64,000 nt of DNA, from NCBI RefSeq assembly GCF_001968815.1, contig NZ_MIEQ01000044.1, positions 545,982-609,981 on the forward strand. Reading direction: 5' to 3'. The notes beneath the pieces were generated by a model that made no database searches, was not told the origin of the DNA, and saw only the letters and a program-made list of their open reading frames with translations. Positions within the stretch are counted from its first letter, which is position 1. Every line of letters starts with the position of its first letter. This stretch comes from Motiliproteus sp. MSK22-1 (GTDB lineage Bacteria > Pseudomonadota > Gammaproteobacteria > Pseudomonadales > Balneatricaceae). Below, piece by piece: positions 53,801-61,016 of the stretch. A program made the translations under genes and the position numbers.

Positions 53801-53937
53801 ATAAAGGTCAGCTGGTCGCTACCGGATATTCTTGTCGAAGTCAGGTCAAACGCATAGACAAGAAGGATATCCCTCATCCGGTTCAGGCCTTACTGCAAAT
53901 TATAAGAAGTTCCTCAGCCGTAGCGTCAAACAAGTAA
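50845..53937 (+). CDS. ydiJ: D-2-hydroxyglutarate dehydrogenase, FAD/Fe-S type (YdiJ-like)
   Basis: A 1030-residue flavoprotein/iron-sulfur enzyme, the same size and layout as E. coli YdiJ (1018), which oxidises D-2-hydroxyglutarate. The FAD-binding PCMH domain (about 55-270) has SARGGGTGTNGQSLTDGLIV and then NRATIGGMINTDASGQGSVL. The FAD-oxidase C-terminal domain (about 275-560) includes YGMFGHVDAGVLHVRP and HGKGIRSEY. The iron-sulfur part carries CNGNGACFNYDPKDAMCPSW and GCLACKSCVGQCPIKVNVP (near 672). CCG-type Cys segments such as VGCCGMSGTYGHES are in the C-terminal part. Divergent LysR control is likely. Together with LhgO, the organism can oxidise both enantiomers. Confidence 0.9.
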   Translation: MIPQLSEIETTQQIYLDFIQQLNEQGFLGDLNQDYGNRIVQSTDNSIYQLLPQGVLYPKTIEDLRLIAELSNKPRFHQIAMSARGGGTGTNGQSLTDGLIVDVSKYMNSILEINEDERWVRVQGGVVKDQLNAALKPFGLFFAPELSTSNRATIGGMINTDASGQGSVLYGKTRDHVLELTSVLLDGTLWNSAPVSDTDLAELQQRKDRVGDIHRLLDQVFTDNKELIDTKFPKLNRCLTGYDLAHIRNEQGLFNLNSILCGAEGSLAYIAEAKLNLLPIPKFAALVNIKYDSFEASLRDAKDLMTWQPTSIETIDSKVLNLAMEDIVWETVQNYFPSNDNEPGIQGINLVEYTDDNEDNLKARIEALCNHLQEVEGKAGKSFGYSVVYGASEIAKIWAMRKKAVGLLGNAKGEERPIPFVEDTAVPPENLADFIMEFRGVLDLHNLSYGMFGHVDAGVLHVRPAIDMKDELQEPLIRDITDQVAKLTQKYKGLLWGEHGKGIRSEYAPEFFGELYPQLQRIKGVFDPRNQLNPGKIATPVLADGSAALLTIDGVPTRGQNDRQISSHVRDEYDTAMFCNGNGACFNYDPKDAMCPSWKGTRQRIHSPKGRSSLIREWLRLMSQQGIDLVSESNKVKQQSFIRSFPERLKNTLAKADSSGYDFSNEVHESMMGCLACKSCVGQCPIKVNVPDFRARFLEVYYGRYLRPAKDYLVGSLEYLIPWISKFPAPYNWAMSNKTTVAFLTRYVGMVDSPSVCSHSLLSGLNSRKVELATPEWVGQLTAEQRKRSVIIVQDAFTSYFENQLVLDLVDLLTELGFHVLVAPYLPNGKPLHVHGFLKAFEKAAIRNSDMLRQLGQCNVPMIGIDPSMTLTYRQEYGYVIPEKDLPKVELIQEWLVTQMERLESLDLSLSENTYKLLAHCTEKTSAAPSIRNWQQIYQALGQKLEIISVGCCGMSGTYGHESANLETSHNIYQLSWAEAVNSEQNKGQLVATGYSCRSQVKRIDKKDIPHPVQALLQIIRSSSAVASNK

Positions 53938-53968
53938 CCTATCAACATCCCTACTGATAAAGATCCCG

Positions 53969-53992
53969 GAAGGTGGCCTAGAGACCACCTTC
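53969..53992. terminator. Hairpin shared by the convergent ydiJ-like and fumC genes
   Basis: GAAGGTGG (53969-53976) against CCACCTTC (53985-53992) with an 8-nt loop that contains the fumC stop codon. U-runs are weak on both sides, so termination may be inefficient or bidirectional. Confidence 0.45.
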
Positions 53993-55357
53993 TGTCAACT
54001 TACCAGGATCTAACAACTGTCGAAGTTCTTCTAGGGACAAATCCGTTTGTTCTGCCGCGACATCCACGATAGGACGACCCTGCTGGTAGGCAAGCTTAGC
54101 TATTTCAGCTGCTTTTTTATAACCAATAATGGGGTTTAGAGCCGTGGCAAGTATCGGATTTCGAGCTAAAGCCTCCTGCAGTTTCGCCTCATTCACCTTA
54201 AAACCGGCCACTGCTTTGTCCGCCAGTAAACGGCAGGAGTTGGTCAATAACTGTAAACTTTCAAGCAAACACTGAGCAACCAAAGGAAGCATTACATTCA
54301 GCTCAAAGTTACCTGACTGTCCGGCAATGGTAATTGAGCCATCGTTACCAATAACTCGAGCTGCCACCATGGCCACCGCTTCTGGAATAACCGGATTTAC
54401 CTTGCCGGGCATAATTGAAGACCCTGGCTGCAGTGCCTCCAATTCAATCTCACCCAGTCCTGCCAATGGGCCGGAGTTCATCCAGCGCAGATCATTAGAA
54501 ATTTTCATTAGTGAGACAGCGAGCGTTTTTAGCTGCCCTGATAAAGCCACAGCAACATCTTGAGTCCCTATACGGGAAAACAGATTACTGGCAGGCGAAA
54601 AATTAAGGCCTGTCAGTTGACTGATTTCCTCAGAGAATTGCTTAGAAAAATCCGGATGCGCATTAATTCCAGTGCCTACAGCCGTTCCCCCTTGAGCAAG
54701 GCTCTGGAGGCTTTGTTGCTGCGATTGCAAGTTAACAAAATTTTGTTCAATTTGCGCTGCCCAGGATTCCAGGCTCTGACTTAAACGAACAGGCATGGCA
54801 TCCATCAAGTGAGTGCGCCCTGTTTTGACATGCTTCTCCACAGAATGCGCTTTGTCTCTAATGGTTTTGGACAAATAGGCTAAAGCAGGAAGCAGCTCTC
54901 TTTCCAGTGCCAACGCCGCACTGATATGAATAACGGACGGGATCACATCATTACTGCTTTGACCATAGTTTACATGATCATTGGCTCCCACAGCCTGACC
55001 CAGTTTTTGACTCGCTAAATGGGCCAAAACCTCATTAGCATTCATGTTCGTACTGGTACCTGAGCCCGTCTGATATACATCAACGGGAAAGTGATTCATC
55101 AGATTGTCACTATTAAGTAAATGTTCTGCGGCGCCTGAAATCGATTCAGCCATTTCCGGTGAAATCAGTTCCAATTTGGCATTTGCCTTTGCAGCAGCAA
55201 TTTTGACTGACAACAGTGCCCGAATAAAAGCTTCCGGCATCTGTTGCCCGCTAATGGGAAAATTGTTAACAGCCCTTTGGGTCTGGGCTCCGTAGAACGC
55301 ATTTGCGGGGACAGCTAACTCCCCCATACTGTCACTTTCGTAGCGACTATCGGTCAT
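53978..55357 (-). CDS. fumC: Class II fumarate hydratase
   Basis: Interconverts fumarate and malate in the citric acid cycle. The start is set at the ATG at 55357 (459 residues), since the family core begins DSMGELAVPANAFYGAQTQR shortly after; an upstream in-frame ATG at 55462 would add 35 residues without similarity. Catalytic elements are KTGRTHLMDAMPVRLSQSLE (His) and the signature PGSSIMPGKVNPVIPEAV. QSGNFELNVMLPLVAQCLLE is also typical. It is iron-free, oxygen-stable FumC type, often induced under oxidative or iron stress. It converges with the D-2-hydroxyglutarate dehydrogenase gene. Confidence 0.94.
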   Translation of the reverse strand: MTDSRYESDSMGELAVPANAFYGAQTQRAVNNFPISGQQMPEAFIRALLSVKIAAAKANAKLELISPEMAESISGAAEHLLNSDNLMNHFPVDVYQTGSGTSTNMNANEVLAHLASQKLGQAVGANDHVNYGQSSNDVIPSVIHISAALALERELLPALAYLSKTIRDKAHSVEKHVKTGRTHLMDAMPVRLSQSLESWAAQIEQNFVNLQSQQQSLQSLAQGGTAVGTGINAHPDFSKQFSEEISQLTGLNFSPASNLFSRIGTQDVAVALSGQLKTLAVSLMKISNDLRWMNSGPLAGLGEIELEALQPGSSIMPGKVNPVIPEAVAMVAARVIGNDGSITIAGQSGNFELNVMLPLVAQCLLESLQLLTNSCRLLADKAVAGFKVNEAKLQEALARNPILATALNPIIGYKKAAEIAKLAYQQGRPIVDVAAEQTDLSLEELRQLLDPGKLTEGGL

Positions 55358-55673
55358 GACAACACCATCAGTTGTGGAGATTGATATATATTTTGCATTA
55401 TAGCCCTGTTGTTCCAGTTTTATGGTCCGTTCAAAGGGCAGTGTCAGCTTTATCCCGGACAAATGACAGAATGCATGGGTGCAATTTGACCTGGCATTGA
55501 CTCAACCCCCTGTCTAGATAGCTGTTTATAATGTTTGCAGAGCAGCCATAGGATTTTATTTCGCTATAACTGGTCTGCACAGATTGAAAAAAACTGGACC
55601 TTTCTAGCAGACCATTGTAATGACAAACTGACCCTCAATAACCCCATTTAACAGCTAACAATGGATTTACAGC
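55358..55673. other. Gap between fumC and the GNAT genes
   Basis: No gene supported. It contains the fumC and GNAT promoters on opposite strands. The in-frame upstream extension of fumC (to 55462) lies here. I see no strong repeat, hairpin or promoter pair. Confidence 0.4.
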
Positions 55674-56162
55674 ATGGCACAGGTCCACGTCCAGCTAATT
55701 ACCGAAGACGACTTTTTAGCCTGGAGTAAGTTATATCAGGGCTATGCAGCGTTCTACAATGTCCCGATGAATGATGAAATACTGACCACTGTCTGGTCCT
55801 GGATTCATGATACTTCCCAGACTTTTTACGGTCTCATTGCTAAAGATGAGCAGGGTAACGCTTTAGGAATCATGCATTTCAGAGCAATGCACTCACCACT
55901 GCGGGGCAGGATGGTGGGTTTTTTGGATGATCTGTTTATTGCTCCTGATGCCCGTGGAAAACCACCTGCGAAAGGATCCAATGTCGTTAAGGCTCTTTTC
56001 GACGAACTTAAGATTCAAGGTGAAGCCAAAGGCTGGCCCTTGATGCGCTGGATTACCGCAGACAACAATTACCGGGCAAGAGCTGTTTATGACAGACTCT
56101 CGACTCGCACCGGTTGGATTACTTATCAGATGGATCTTCTGCAGAACGGAAACCAGTCATGA
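55674..56162 (+). CDS. GNAT family N-acetyltransferase
   Basis: A 162-residue acetyltransferase. Motif D/A lies around GIMHFRAMHSPLRGRMVGFL and DDLFIAPDARGKPPAKGSNV, where the acetyl-CoA pyrophosphate loop (normally RxxGxG/A) reads RGKPPAKG and is lengthened. The C-terminal RWITADNNYRARAVYDRLS follows the motif B pattern. The substrate is unknown; similar proteins acetylate polyamines, amines or protein N-termini. It overlaps the next GNAT gene by ATGA (56159-56162), so the two are translationally coupled. Confidence 0.88.
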   Translation: MAQVHVQLITEDDFLAWSKLYQGYAAFYNVPMNDEILTTVWSWIHDTSQTFYGLIAKDEQGNALGIMHFRAMHSPLRGRMVGFLDDLFIAPDARGKPPAKGSNVVKALFDELKIQGEAKGWPLMRWITADNNYRARAVYDRLSTRTGWITYQMDLLQNGNQS

Positions 56163-56896
56163 ACGATTACAATCGCCCGATAGCCTTACCCCTGGGTCAC
56201 AGCATTGCAGCACCTGAAAGCCTGATAGCTCCAAAAACAGGCGTTCTCGACGGGCAATACGTTCAACTATCTCCCGTTGCTGCGGAAAAGGATGCATTTG
56301 AACTTTATGCCAGGAGCCATGGCAGCAGAGAAAAGGAGCAGGTTTGGACATACCTGCCTAGCGGCCCTTATTCCAGCCCTGAAGTCATGCTTGATAGCTA
56401 TCTTCAAAACTGTGAATCATCAAAGGACATTGTTTTTTTCACGGTAAAAAACAAAGCAACCGATCATAAAGTAGGAATTGTCAGCTACCTGAACATCGTC
56501 CCAGCCAATCTGACACTTGAGTTAGGGAATATCTGGTATTCACCGGAAGCCCAGCGTACAGCCGTTAATACAGAAACCATCTTTCTGATGCTCTGCCACG
56601 CGTTTGATGACCTGGGTTATCGTCGAGTGGAATGGAAATGCAATGCACTAAACGAAAAATCAAGAGCAGCAGCACAAAGACTGGGGTTTAGCTTTGAAGG
56701 AATTTTTTATCAGCACATGATTATTAAGGGACGAAACAGGGACACCGCATGGTTTGCCATGCTGGACAGTGATTGGTCACAAGTAAAACAGAATATTCAG
56801 GAGTTTCTATACCAGAATTCAGCCATCTCACTACGGGAAGCCAATCAATCAGTGCTGCGCAAGATAGATCAGGGCGAAGCTATGAGGCCGTCTTAA
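56159..56896 (+). CDS. GNAT family acetyltransferase (RimJ/RimL-like)
   Basis: A 245-residue protein starting at the ATG 56159, which overlaps the stop of the previous GNAT gene; the frame is open further upstream to 56114, but that start is less credible. It resembles RimJ/RimL-type enzymes: DGQYVQLSPVAAEKDAFELY near the N-terminus, VGIVSYLNIVPANLTLELGN in the core strand, and EWKCNALNEKSRAAAQRLGF then SFEGIFYQHMIIKGRNRDTA. The C-terminal 40 residues are an extra helical tail. Substrate is unknown; together with the first GNAT it forms a small operon. Confidence 0.88.
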   Translation: MNDYNRPIALPLGHSIAAPESLIAPKTGVLDGQYVQLSPVAAEKDAFELYARSHGSREKEQVWTYLPSGPYSSPEVMLDSYLQNCESSKDIVFFTVKNKATDHKVGIVSYLNIVPANLTLELGNIWYSPEAQRTAVNTETIFLMLCHAFDDLGYRRVEWKCNALNEKSRAAAQRLGFSFEGIFYQHMIIKGRNRDTAWFAMLDSDWSQVKQNIQEFLYQNSAISLREANQSVLRKIDQGEAMRPS

Positions 56897-57021
56897 ACAA
56901 GCATCAGTGGCAACAGGTGTTTCAGCATCTCTACTATGGTTGCAAGCAGATCAGTCAGAAATAACGCCAGGTAACGCTGTTTACCGTCGTTAATTTACAA
57001 AAACTTATACAGATACCAATA

Positions 57022-57612
57022 ATGAACTTATATATACCCAAACATTTCTCCAGTAACGATAAGGTTGCTATTGAGGAAGTCATCAATAAAAACCCCTTTG
57101 CAACGCTAATTTCCACACCCGAGGGACAGGAAGCAATTGTTACCCATCTCCAGATAAATCGCCTGAAAGATGGCAAATTCTATGGTCATTTTGCTCGGGC
57201 TAACTCTCATTCCAATGTTAGCGGCCCTGCCAAGATTATTTTTTCTGGACCTCACGCTTACATATCACCTAACTGGTTTATTTCTGAACACAACGTCCCC
57301 ACCTGGAATTACGGGGTAGTCCACCTGACGGGAAACATAGACTTTATTGATGATCCTGATCGAACATGGGAAATACTGAACGAGCTAGTCAGTATTTATG
57401 AAGGGCCACAGGGATGGGAGCTCCCTAAAGAAGAGTTTTATCACAAGATGACCAAAGCACTGAGAGTTTTTGAATTTCAGGTGACTCATATCGATGCCAA
57501 ATTTAAATACAGCCAAAATAAAAAACAGTCGGATCGGCAATCAATTGCCAATAAACTTCGTGAGCAAGGTGAAGATCAGGTTGCAGATATGATGGATAAG
57601 TTCACATCATAG
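57022..57612 (+). CDS. PaiB-like FMN-binding protein
   Basis: A 196-residue protein of the PaiB family, described as FMN-binding split-barrel negative regulators. The N-terminus has MNLYIPKHFSSNDKVAIEEV, followed by PFATLISTPEGQEAIVTHLQ, KDGKFYGHFARANSH and AYISPNWFISEHNVPTWNYG. VVHLTGNIDFIDDPDRTW is also characteristic. No HTH is visible, so it may be an enzyme or accessory flavoprotein and not a true repressor. It follows the two GNAT genes; in Bacillus, paiA (a GNAT polyamine acetyltransferase) is paired with paiB, which makes the local GNAT-PaiB order meaningful. Confidence 0.88.
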   Translation: MNLYIPKHFSSNDKVAIEEVINKNPFATLISTPEGQEAIVTHLQINRLKDGKFYGHFARANSHSNVSGPAKIIFSGPHAYISPNWFISEHNVPTWNYGVVHLTGNIDFIDDPDRTWEILNELVSIYEGPQGWELPKEEFYHKMTKALRVFEFQVTHIDAKFKYSQNKKQSDRQSIANKLREQGEDQVADMMDKFTS

Positions 57613-57782
57613 CCGGTCCAGCTAACTTAAACTATAAACAGGGGAGCACTAAAGCCCGAGGTTTATCAATAACTTACTTTATGATCTAATCATCAGTTTA
57701 ACACTTCAATAAGCTTGACCTCGTCTTGTCATTAGGGTAGGTATATCACCTTACTCTAAATAACAACAAGAATGGGGATTCT

Positions 57783-58793
57783 ATGCTAAACGTCAAAAAA
57801 CTTGCCCTCACCTCAGCAGTAGCGCTAGGGCTTGCTTCCACCCAGGTCAGTGCAGCCACTGAATGGAACGTATCACTTTGGGGAAAACCCCGCGCTTTTA
57901 CCGCTCATGTTGAAAAGCTGGCTGAACTGGTAAAAAGTAAATCCAAGGGAGAGTTTACCCTTAATCTGTCTTATGGCGGACTTTCAAAAAACAAAGAGAA
58001 TCTTGACGGAATATCCATCGGAGCTTTTGAAATGGCTCAGTTTTGTGCCGGTTATCACCGGGATAAAAACCCTACGATTACCGTTATGGAACTCCCCTTC
58101 CTGGGGGTAAGCTCCCTGGAAGAGGAAACTGAAATATCCCAGGCTCTTTACAAGCACCCCGCTGTTACCAAAGACCTGGCTCGATGGAATGCCACCTTAC
58201 TCATGCCATCTCCGATGCCACAGTACAACATCGTCGGCGTAGGTGATGCCCCAAAGACTGTCTCTGATTTTGAGGGTATGCGAGTCCGCGCAACCGGCGG
58301 CATTGGTAAAGCGATGGCAGGCGTGAAAGCGGTACCTACTTCCATGTCAGCAACCGAAGTACGCACCGCACTGGATTCAGGAGTCGTCTCTGCTGTTGCT
58401 TTCGCCCCCCACGCACATATGGCCTTTGGTACACTTGAATCCGCTAAGTGGTGGACTACTAACCTTAACCCAGGCACCGTCAACTGCCCTGTTGTGGTAA
58501 ACACAGACGCGTTGAATGACCTCAGCGCAGCCAATAAAGAAATACTCTTAGGCTCAGTTGACGAGGCACTCAACCATTACATAGCTAATTACAATGGCAA
58601 GACAATGGACGCCTGGGGGCCTAAGCTGGATGAAAAAGGTATTCAGCGAATTACCTATTCAGATGCAGAACTGGCAGAATTTAAAAAACTTGTGGCGGGT
58701 CCTGTCCGAGAAAGCTGGATCAAAGATATGACAGCTAAAGGAATACCGGCGCAGGAACTTTATAATCTGGTTGCTGGAATGATCAGCAAATAG
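57783..58793 (+). CDS. dctP: TRAP transporter solute-binding protein (DctP-like)
   Basis: A 336-residue periplasmic binding protein. The signal peptide is VKKLALTSAVALGLASTQVS with cleavage near SAATEW. The mature DctP fold shows FTAHVEKLAELVKSKSKGEF, LDGISIGAFEMAQFCAGYHR and GMRVRATGGIGKAMAGVKAV, the last containing the conserved substrate-carboxylate Arg. It is followed by DctQ- and DctM-type membrane genes. It presumably captures a dicarboxylate or related acid for Na+-driven import. A TTGACC at 57715-57720 could be a -35, but no clear partner -10 or sigma-54 site was found in the 170-bp upstream region. Confidence 0.93.
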   Translation: MLNVKKLALTSAVALGLASTQVSAATEWNVSLWGKPRAFTAHVEKLAELVKSKSKGEFTLNLSYGGLSKNKENLDGISIGAFEMAQFCAGYHRDKNPTITVMELPFLGVSSLEEETEISQALYKHPAVTKDLARWNATLLMPSPMPQYNIVGVGDAPKTVSDFEGMRVRATGGIGKAMAGVKAVPTSMSATEVRTALDSGVVSAVAFAPHAHMAFGTLESAKWWTTNLNPGTVNCPVVVNTDALNDLSAANKEILLGSVDEALNHYIANYNGKTMDAWGPKLDEKGIQRITYSDAELAEFKKLVAGPVRESWIKDMTAKGIPAQELYNLVAGMISK

Positions 58794-58869
58794 ATAGCGA
58801 TCAGCTCATTGAGCCTGTCACCCGGCAGGCTCTAATTCCTCTTCTGCAATAATCATTCAGGAAGATATT

Positions 58870-59496
58870 ATGGCTGGTTCATCTGCTGTTTTAGAAGACG
58901 ACTCCACTCTAAGCCGTTTGGACAGGTTATTTTTTAGGTTGGAATCCTTCCTCGCGCTACTCGGTGGCATCACCATATTCTTACTGGTGCTGCTTGCCGT
59001 TGTAAACGTACTGGGACGCTGGCTGTTTAATCTTCCCGTGTCCGGCTACATCGACTGGGTGGAACAGGCCATGGCTGTGTTCGCATTTTTTGGTATTGCC
59101 TATTGCCAGCGCCTTGGTGGCCATATCCGTATGGATATTGTTATAGGCAGTCTTAAAGGACGTGCACTATGGATAAGTGAATTTACCTCCACCTTGATTA
59201 TGCTTTTGCTTACCTCGGTATTGGTATATGGCTCCTACCTTCATTTTCTTCGTGCCTTTAACAATGGCGATAGTTCAATTGATATAGGTTTACCCGTCTG
59301 GCCGGCAAAGCTGGTAGTCCCCATTGCCCTGCTAATTTTGGCAATTCGGTTGATATTACAGCTCTGGGGATATATACGCGCTATTAAGAACAATGCTGCT
59401 AAACCGATCGCTGTACCATTAATTGAAGACGCTGCCACTCAAGCTGCCAATGAAGCGAAGAGCGTTTCTGGTTTCGATGAGGACCAGAACTCATGA
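58870..59496 (+). CDS. dctQ: TRAP transporter small permease (DctQ-like)
   Basis: A 208-residue membrane protein with four hydrophobic helices (about 28-52, 65-85, 105-125, 145-170) and an extended cytoplasmic C-terminus. The conserved NVLGRWLFNLPVSGYIDWVE is the family motif, with YCQRLGGHIRMDIVIGSLKG following. DctQ scaffolds DctM and receives the binding protein. The gene lies 76 bp after dctP and overlaps dctM by ATGA (59493-59496). A Gly/Ser-rich hydrophilic tail (residues 180-208) is longer than usual. Confidence 0.92.
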   Translation: MAGSSAVLEDDSTLSRLDRLFFRLESFLALLGGITIFLLVLLAVVNVLGRWLFNLPVSGYIDWVEQAMAVFAFFGIAYCQRLGGHIRMDIVIGSLKGRALWISEFTSTLIMLLLTSVLVYGSYLHFLRAFNNGDSSIDIGLPVWPAKLVVPIALLILAIRLILQLWGYIRAIKNNAAKPIAVPLIEDAATQAANEAKSVSGFDEDQNS

Positions 59497-60896
59497 GTGG
59501 CATTACAGACTGGCTGCACTCCCTTACCTCTATCGATATCGGTATCATCATTTCCAGTGCCATGTTATTCATGGTTATCCTCGGAGTCAGAGTCGCATTT
59601 GCTGCCGCCACAGCAGGTTTTTTAGGTTTACTCTGGATCTTTACCGCCAAACTCGGCTTTGAGAAAGGCTTCGCCGTCGCGGTAAAAATGGCCGGGACTA
59701 TTCCCCATTCGAAAGTTACGACTCTGTCCCTGTCCTTGATTCCTACTTTTATACTGATTGGTTACCTGGCTTATTACGCGGGATTAACTAAGGCGCTTTT
59801 CACTGCCGCTAAACGTTGGGTCGGCTGGTTACCCGGAGGTTTAGGCGTTGCGACGGTATTTTCAACCGCTGGGTTTGCCGCTGTCTCAGGTGCATCTGTA
59901 GCCACTTCTGCGGTCTTTGCTCGCATTGCCATTCCTGAAATGCTGAAGCTGGGCTACGACAAACGTTTCGCCGCAGGAGTCGTTGCCGCAGGAGGTACTC
60001 TTGCCTCTCTTATTCCTCCATCTGCCATACTGGTTATCTATGCCATTATCGTTGAGCAGGATGTAGGAGCCCTGCTGATGGCCGGCTTTTTACCCGGCGC
60101 CGTATCGGCTGTCATCTATGCAGGTCTGGTTATCTTGCTGGCCAAATGGCGCAAGAACTTAGGTCCCCCGGTAACCGGATTCAGCTGGAAAGAGCGTTTT
60201 GAGACCATTCCTGGTGCGTTCCCGATCTTCTTTGTGGTGGGAATCATAATCGTTTGTATCTATGGTGGCGTTGGCACACCAACCGAAGCCGGTGCACTCG
60301 GCGCTTTTGTTGTGCTATTGATGGCACTATACCAGGGAATGAAGTGGCGTGATCTACGAGAAGCCTTGATAGAATCCGCGAAGCTCACAGTAATGATCTT
60401 TACTATTATCTGGGGAGTTTTACTCTATGTGCGCTTTCTGGGTTTTGCTGATCTTCCCACCGCCTTTTCAGACTGGATCAGTAGCCTGGAACAAAATCCG
60501 ATGATCACCCTGATCTGTATACTCCTGGCCTATGCCGTACTGGGCATGTTTATGGATGCTATTGGTATGCTGTTGCTGACCTTACCGGTAGTGTATCCCG
60601 CCGTCATCGCCCTGAATGGGGGAGAAGCCGTTTCTGCTGCGGATTCTGCTTTTGGAGTTTCAGGTACCGGTTGTGCCATCTGGTTCGGTATCATCGTCGT
60701 CAAAATGTGTGAACTATGTCTGATCACGCCCCCGATAGGGCTTAATTGCTTTGTCGTTGCCGGAGTGCGTAAGGACATTACCGTTCAGGATGTGTTCCAT
60801 GGAGCAGCTCCCTTCTTTGTAGCCGATGCTGCCACCATAGCCGTGCTGGTTGCTTTTCCGAGTATAGTGCTCTGGCTGCCTTCGCTAATGGGATAA
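59493..60896 (+). CDS. dctM: TRAP transporter large permease (DctM-like)
   Basis: A 467-residue transporter subunit with about 11-13 helices. The key substrate/Na+-binding motifs are STAGFAAVSGASVATSAVFA, AGGTLASLIPPSAILVIYAI, GGVGTPTEAGALGAFVVLLM and MDAIGMLLLTLPVVYPAVIA. The C-terminal GIIVVKMCELCLITPPIGLN is also typical. It completes a DctPQM operon. Gene order and overlap indicate a single transcript ending at a long hairpin (60934-60982). A C4 acid is the default prediction, but substrate is not defined by sequence. Confidence 0.94.
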   Translation: MSGITDWLHSLTSIDIGIIISSAMLFMVILGVRVAFAAATAGFLGLLWIFTAKLGFEKGFAVAVKMAGTIPHSKVTTLSLSLIPTFILIGYLAYYAGLTKALFTAAKRWVGWLPGGLGVATVFSTAGFAAVSGASVATSAVFARIAIPEMLKLGYDKRFAAGVVAAGGTLASLIPPSAILVIYAIIVEQDVGALLMAGFLPGAVSAVIYAGLVILLAKWRKNLGPPVTGFSWKERFETIPGAFPIFFVVGIIIVCIYGGVGTPTEAGALGAFVVLLMALYQGMKWRDLREALIESAKLTVMIFTIIWGVLLYVRFLGFADLPTAFSDWISSLEQNPMITLICILLAYAVLGMFMDAIGMLLLTLPVVYPAVIALNGGEAVSAADSAFGVSGTGCAIWFGIIVVKMCELCLITPPIGLNCFVVAGVRKDITVQDVFHGAAPFFVADAATIAVLVAFPSIVLWLPSLMG

Positions 60897-60933
60897 TAAC
60901 GACCAGATCAACCCGATACATCTGAGATGAACT

Positions 60934-60982
60934 GACTATCAATATACGTATATACACCCGTTTTTTACGTGCATTGATAGTC
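60934..60982. terminator. Long hairpin between convergent dctM and cyclase genes
   Basis: Outer arms GACTATCAAT (60934-60943) and ATTGATAGTC (60973-60982) are exact complements. An inner ACGTA/TACGT pair (60946-60950 and 60966-60970) extends the stem across a 2x2 internal loop, with a T-run in the apical loop. It lies 38 bp after dctM and 35 bp before the cyclase stop, so probably bidirectional. Confidence 0.6.
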
Positions 60983-61016
60983 TTAAGGACTTATTCAAAG
61001 GTTCCCTGATAAAGTA

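Noticed and set aside
57613..57782. Sigma-54 promoter for dctP
   Set aside because: No TGGC-N8-TTGC arrangement with correct spacing was found despite the DctBD pair in the window.
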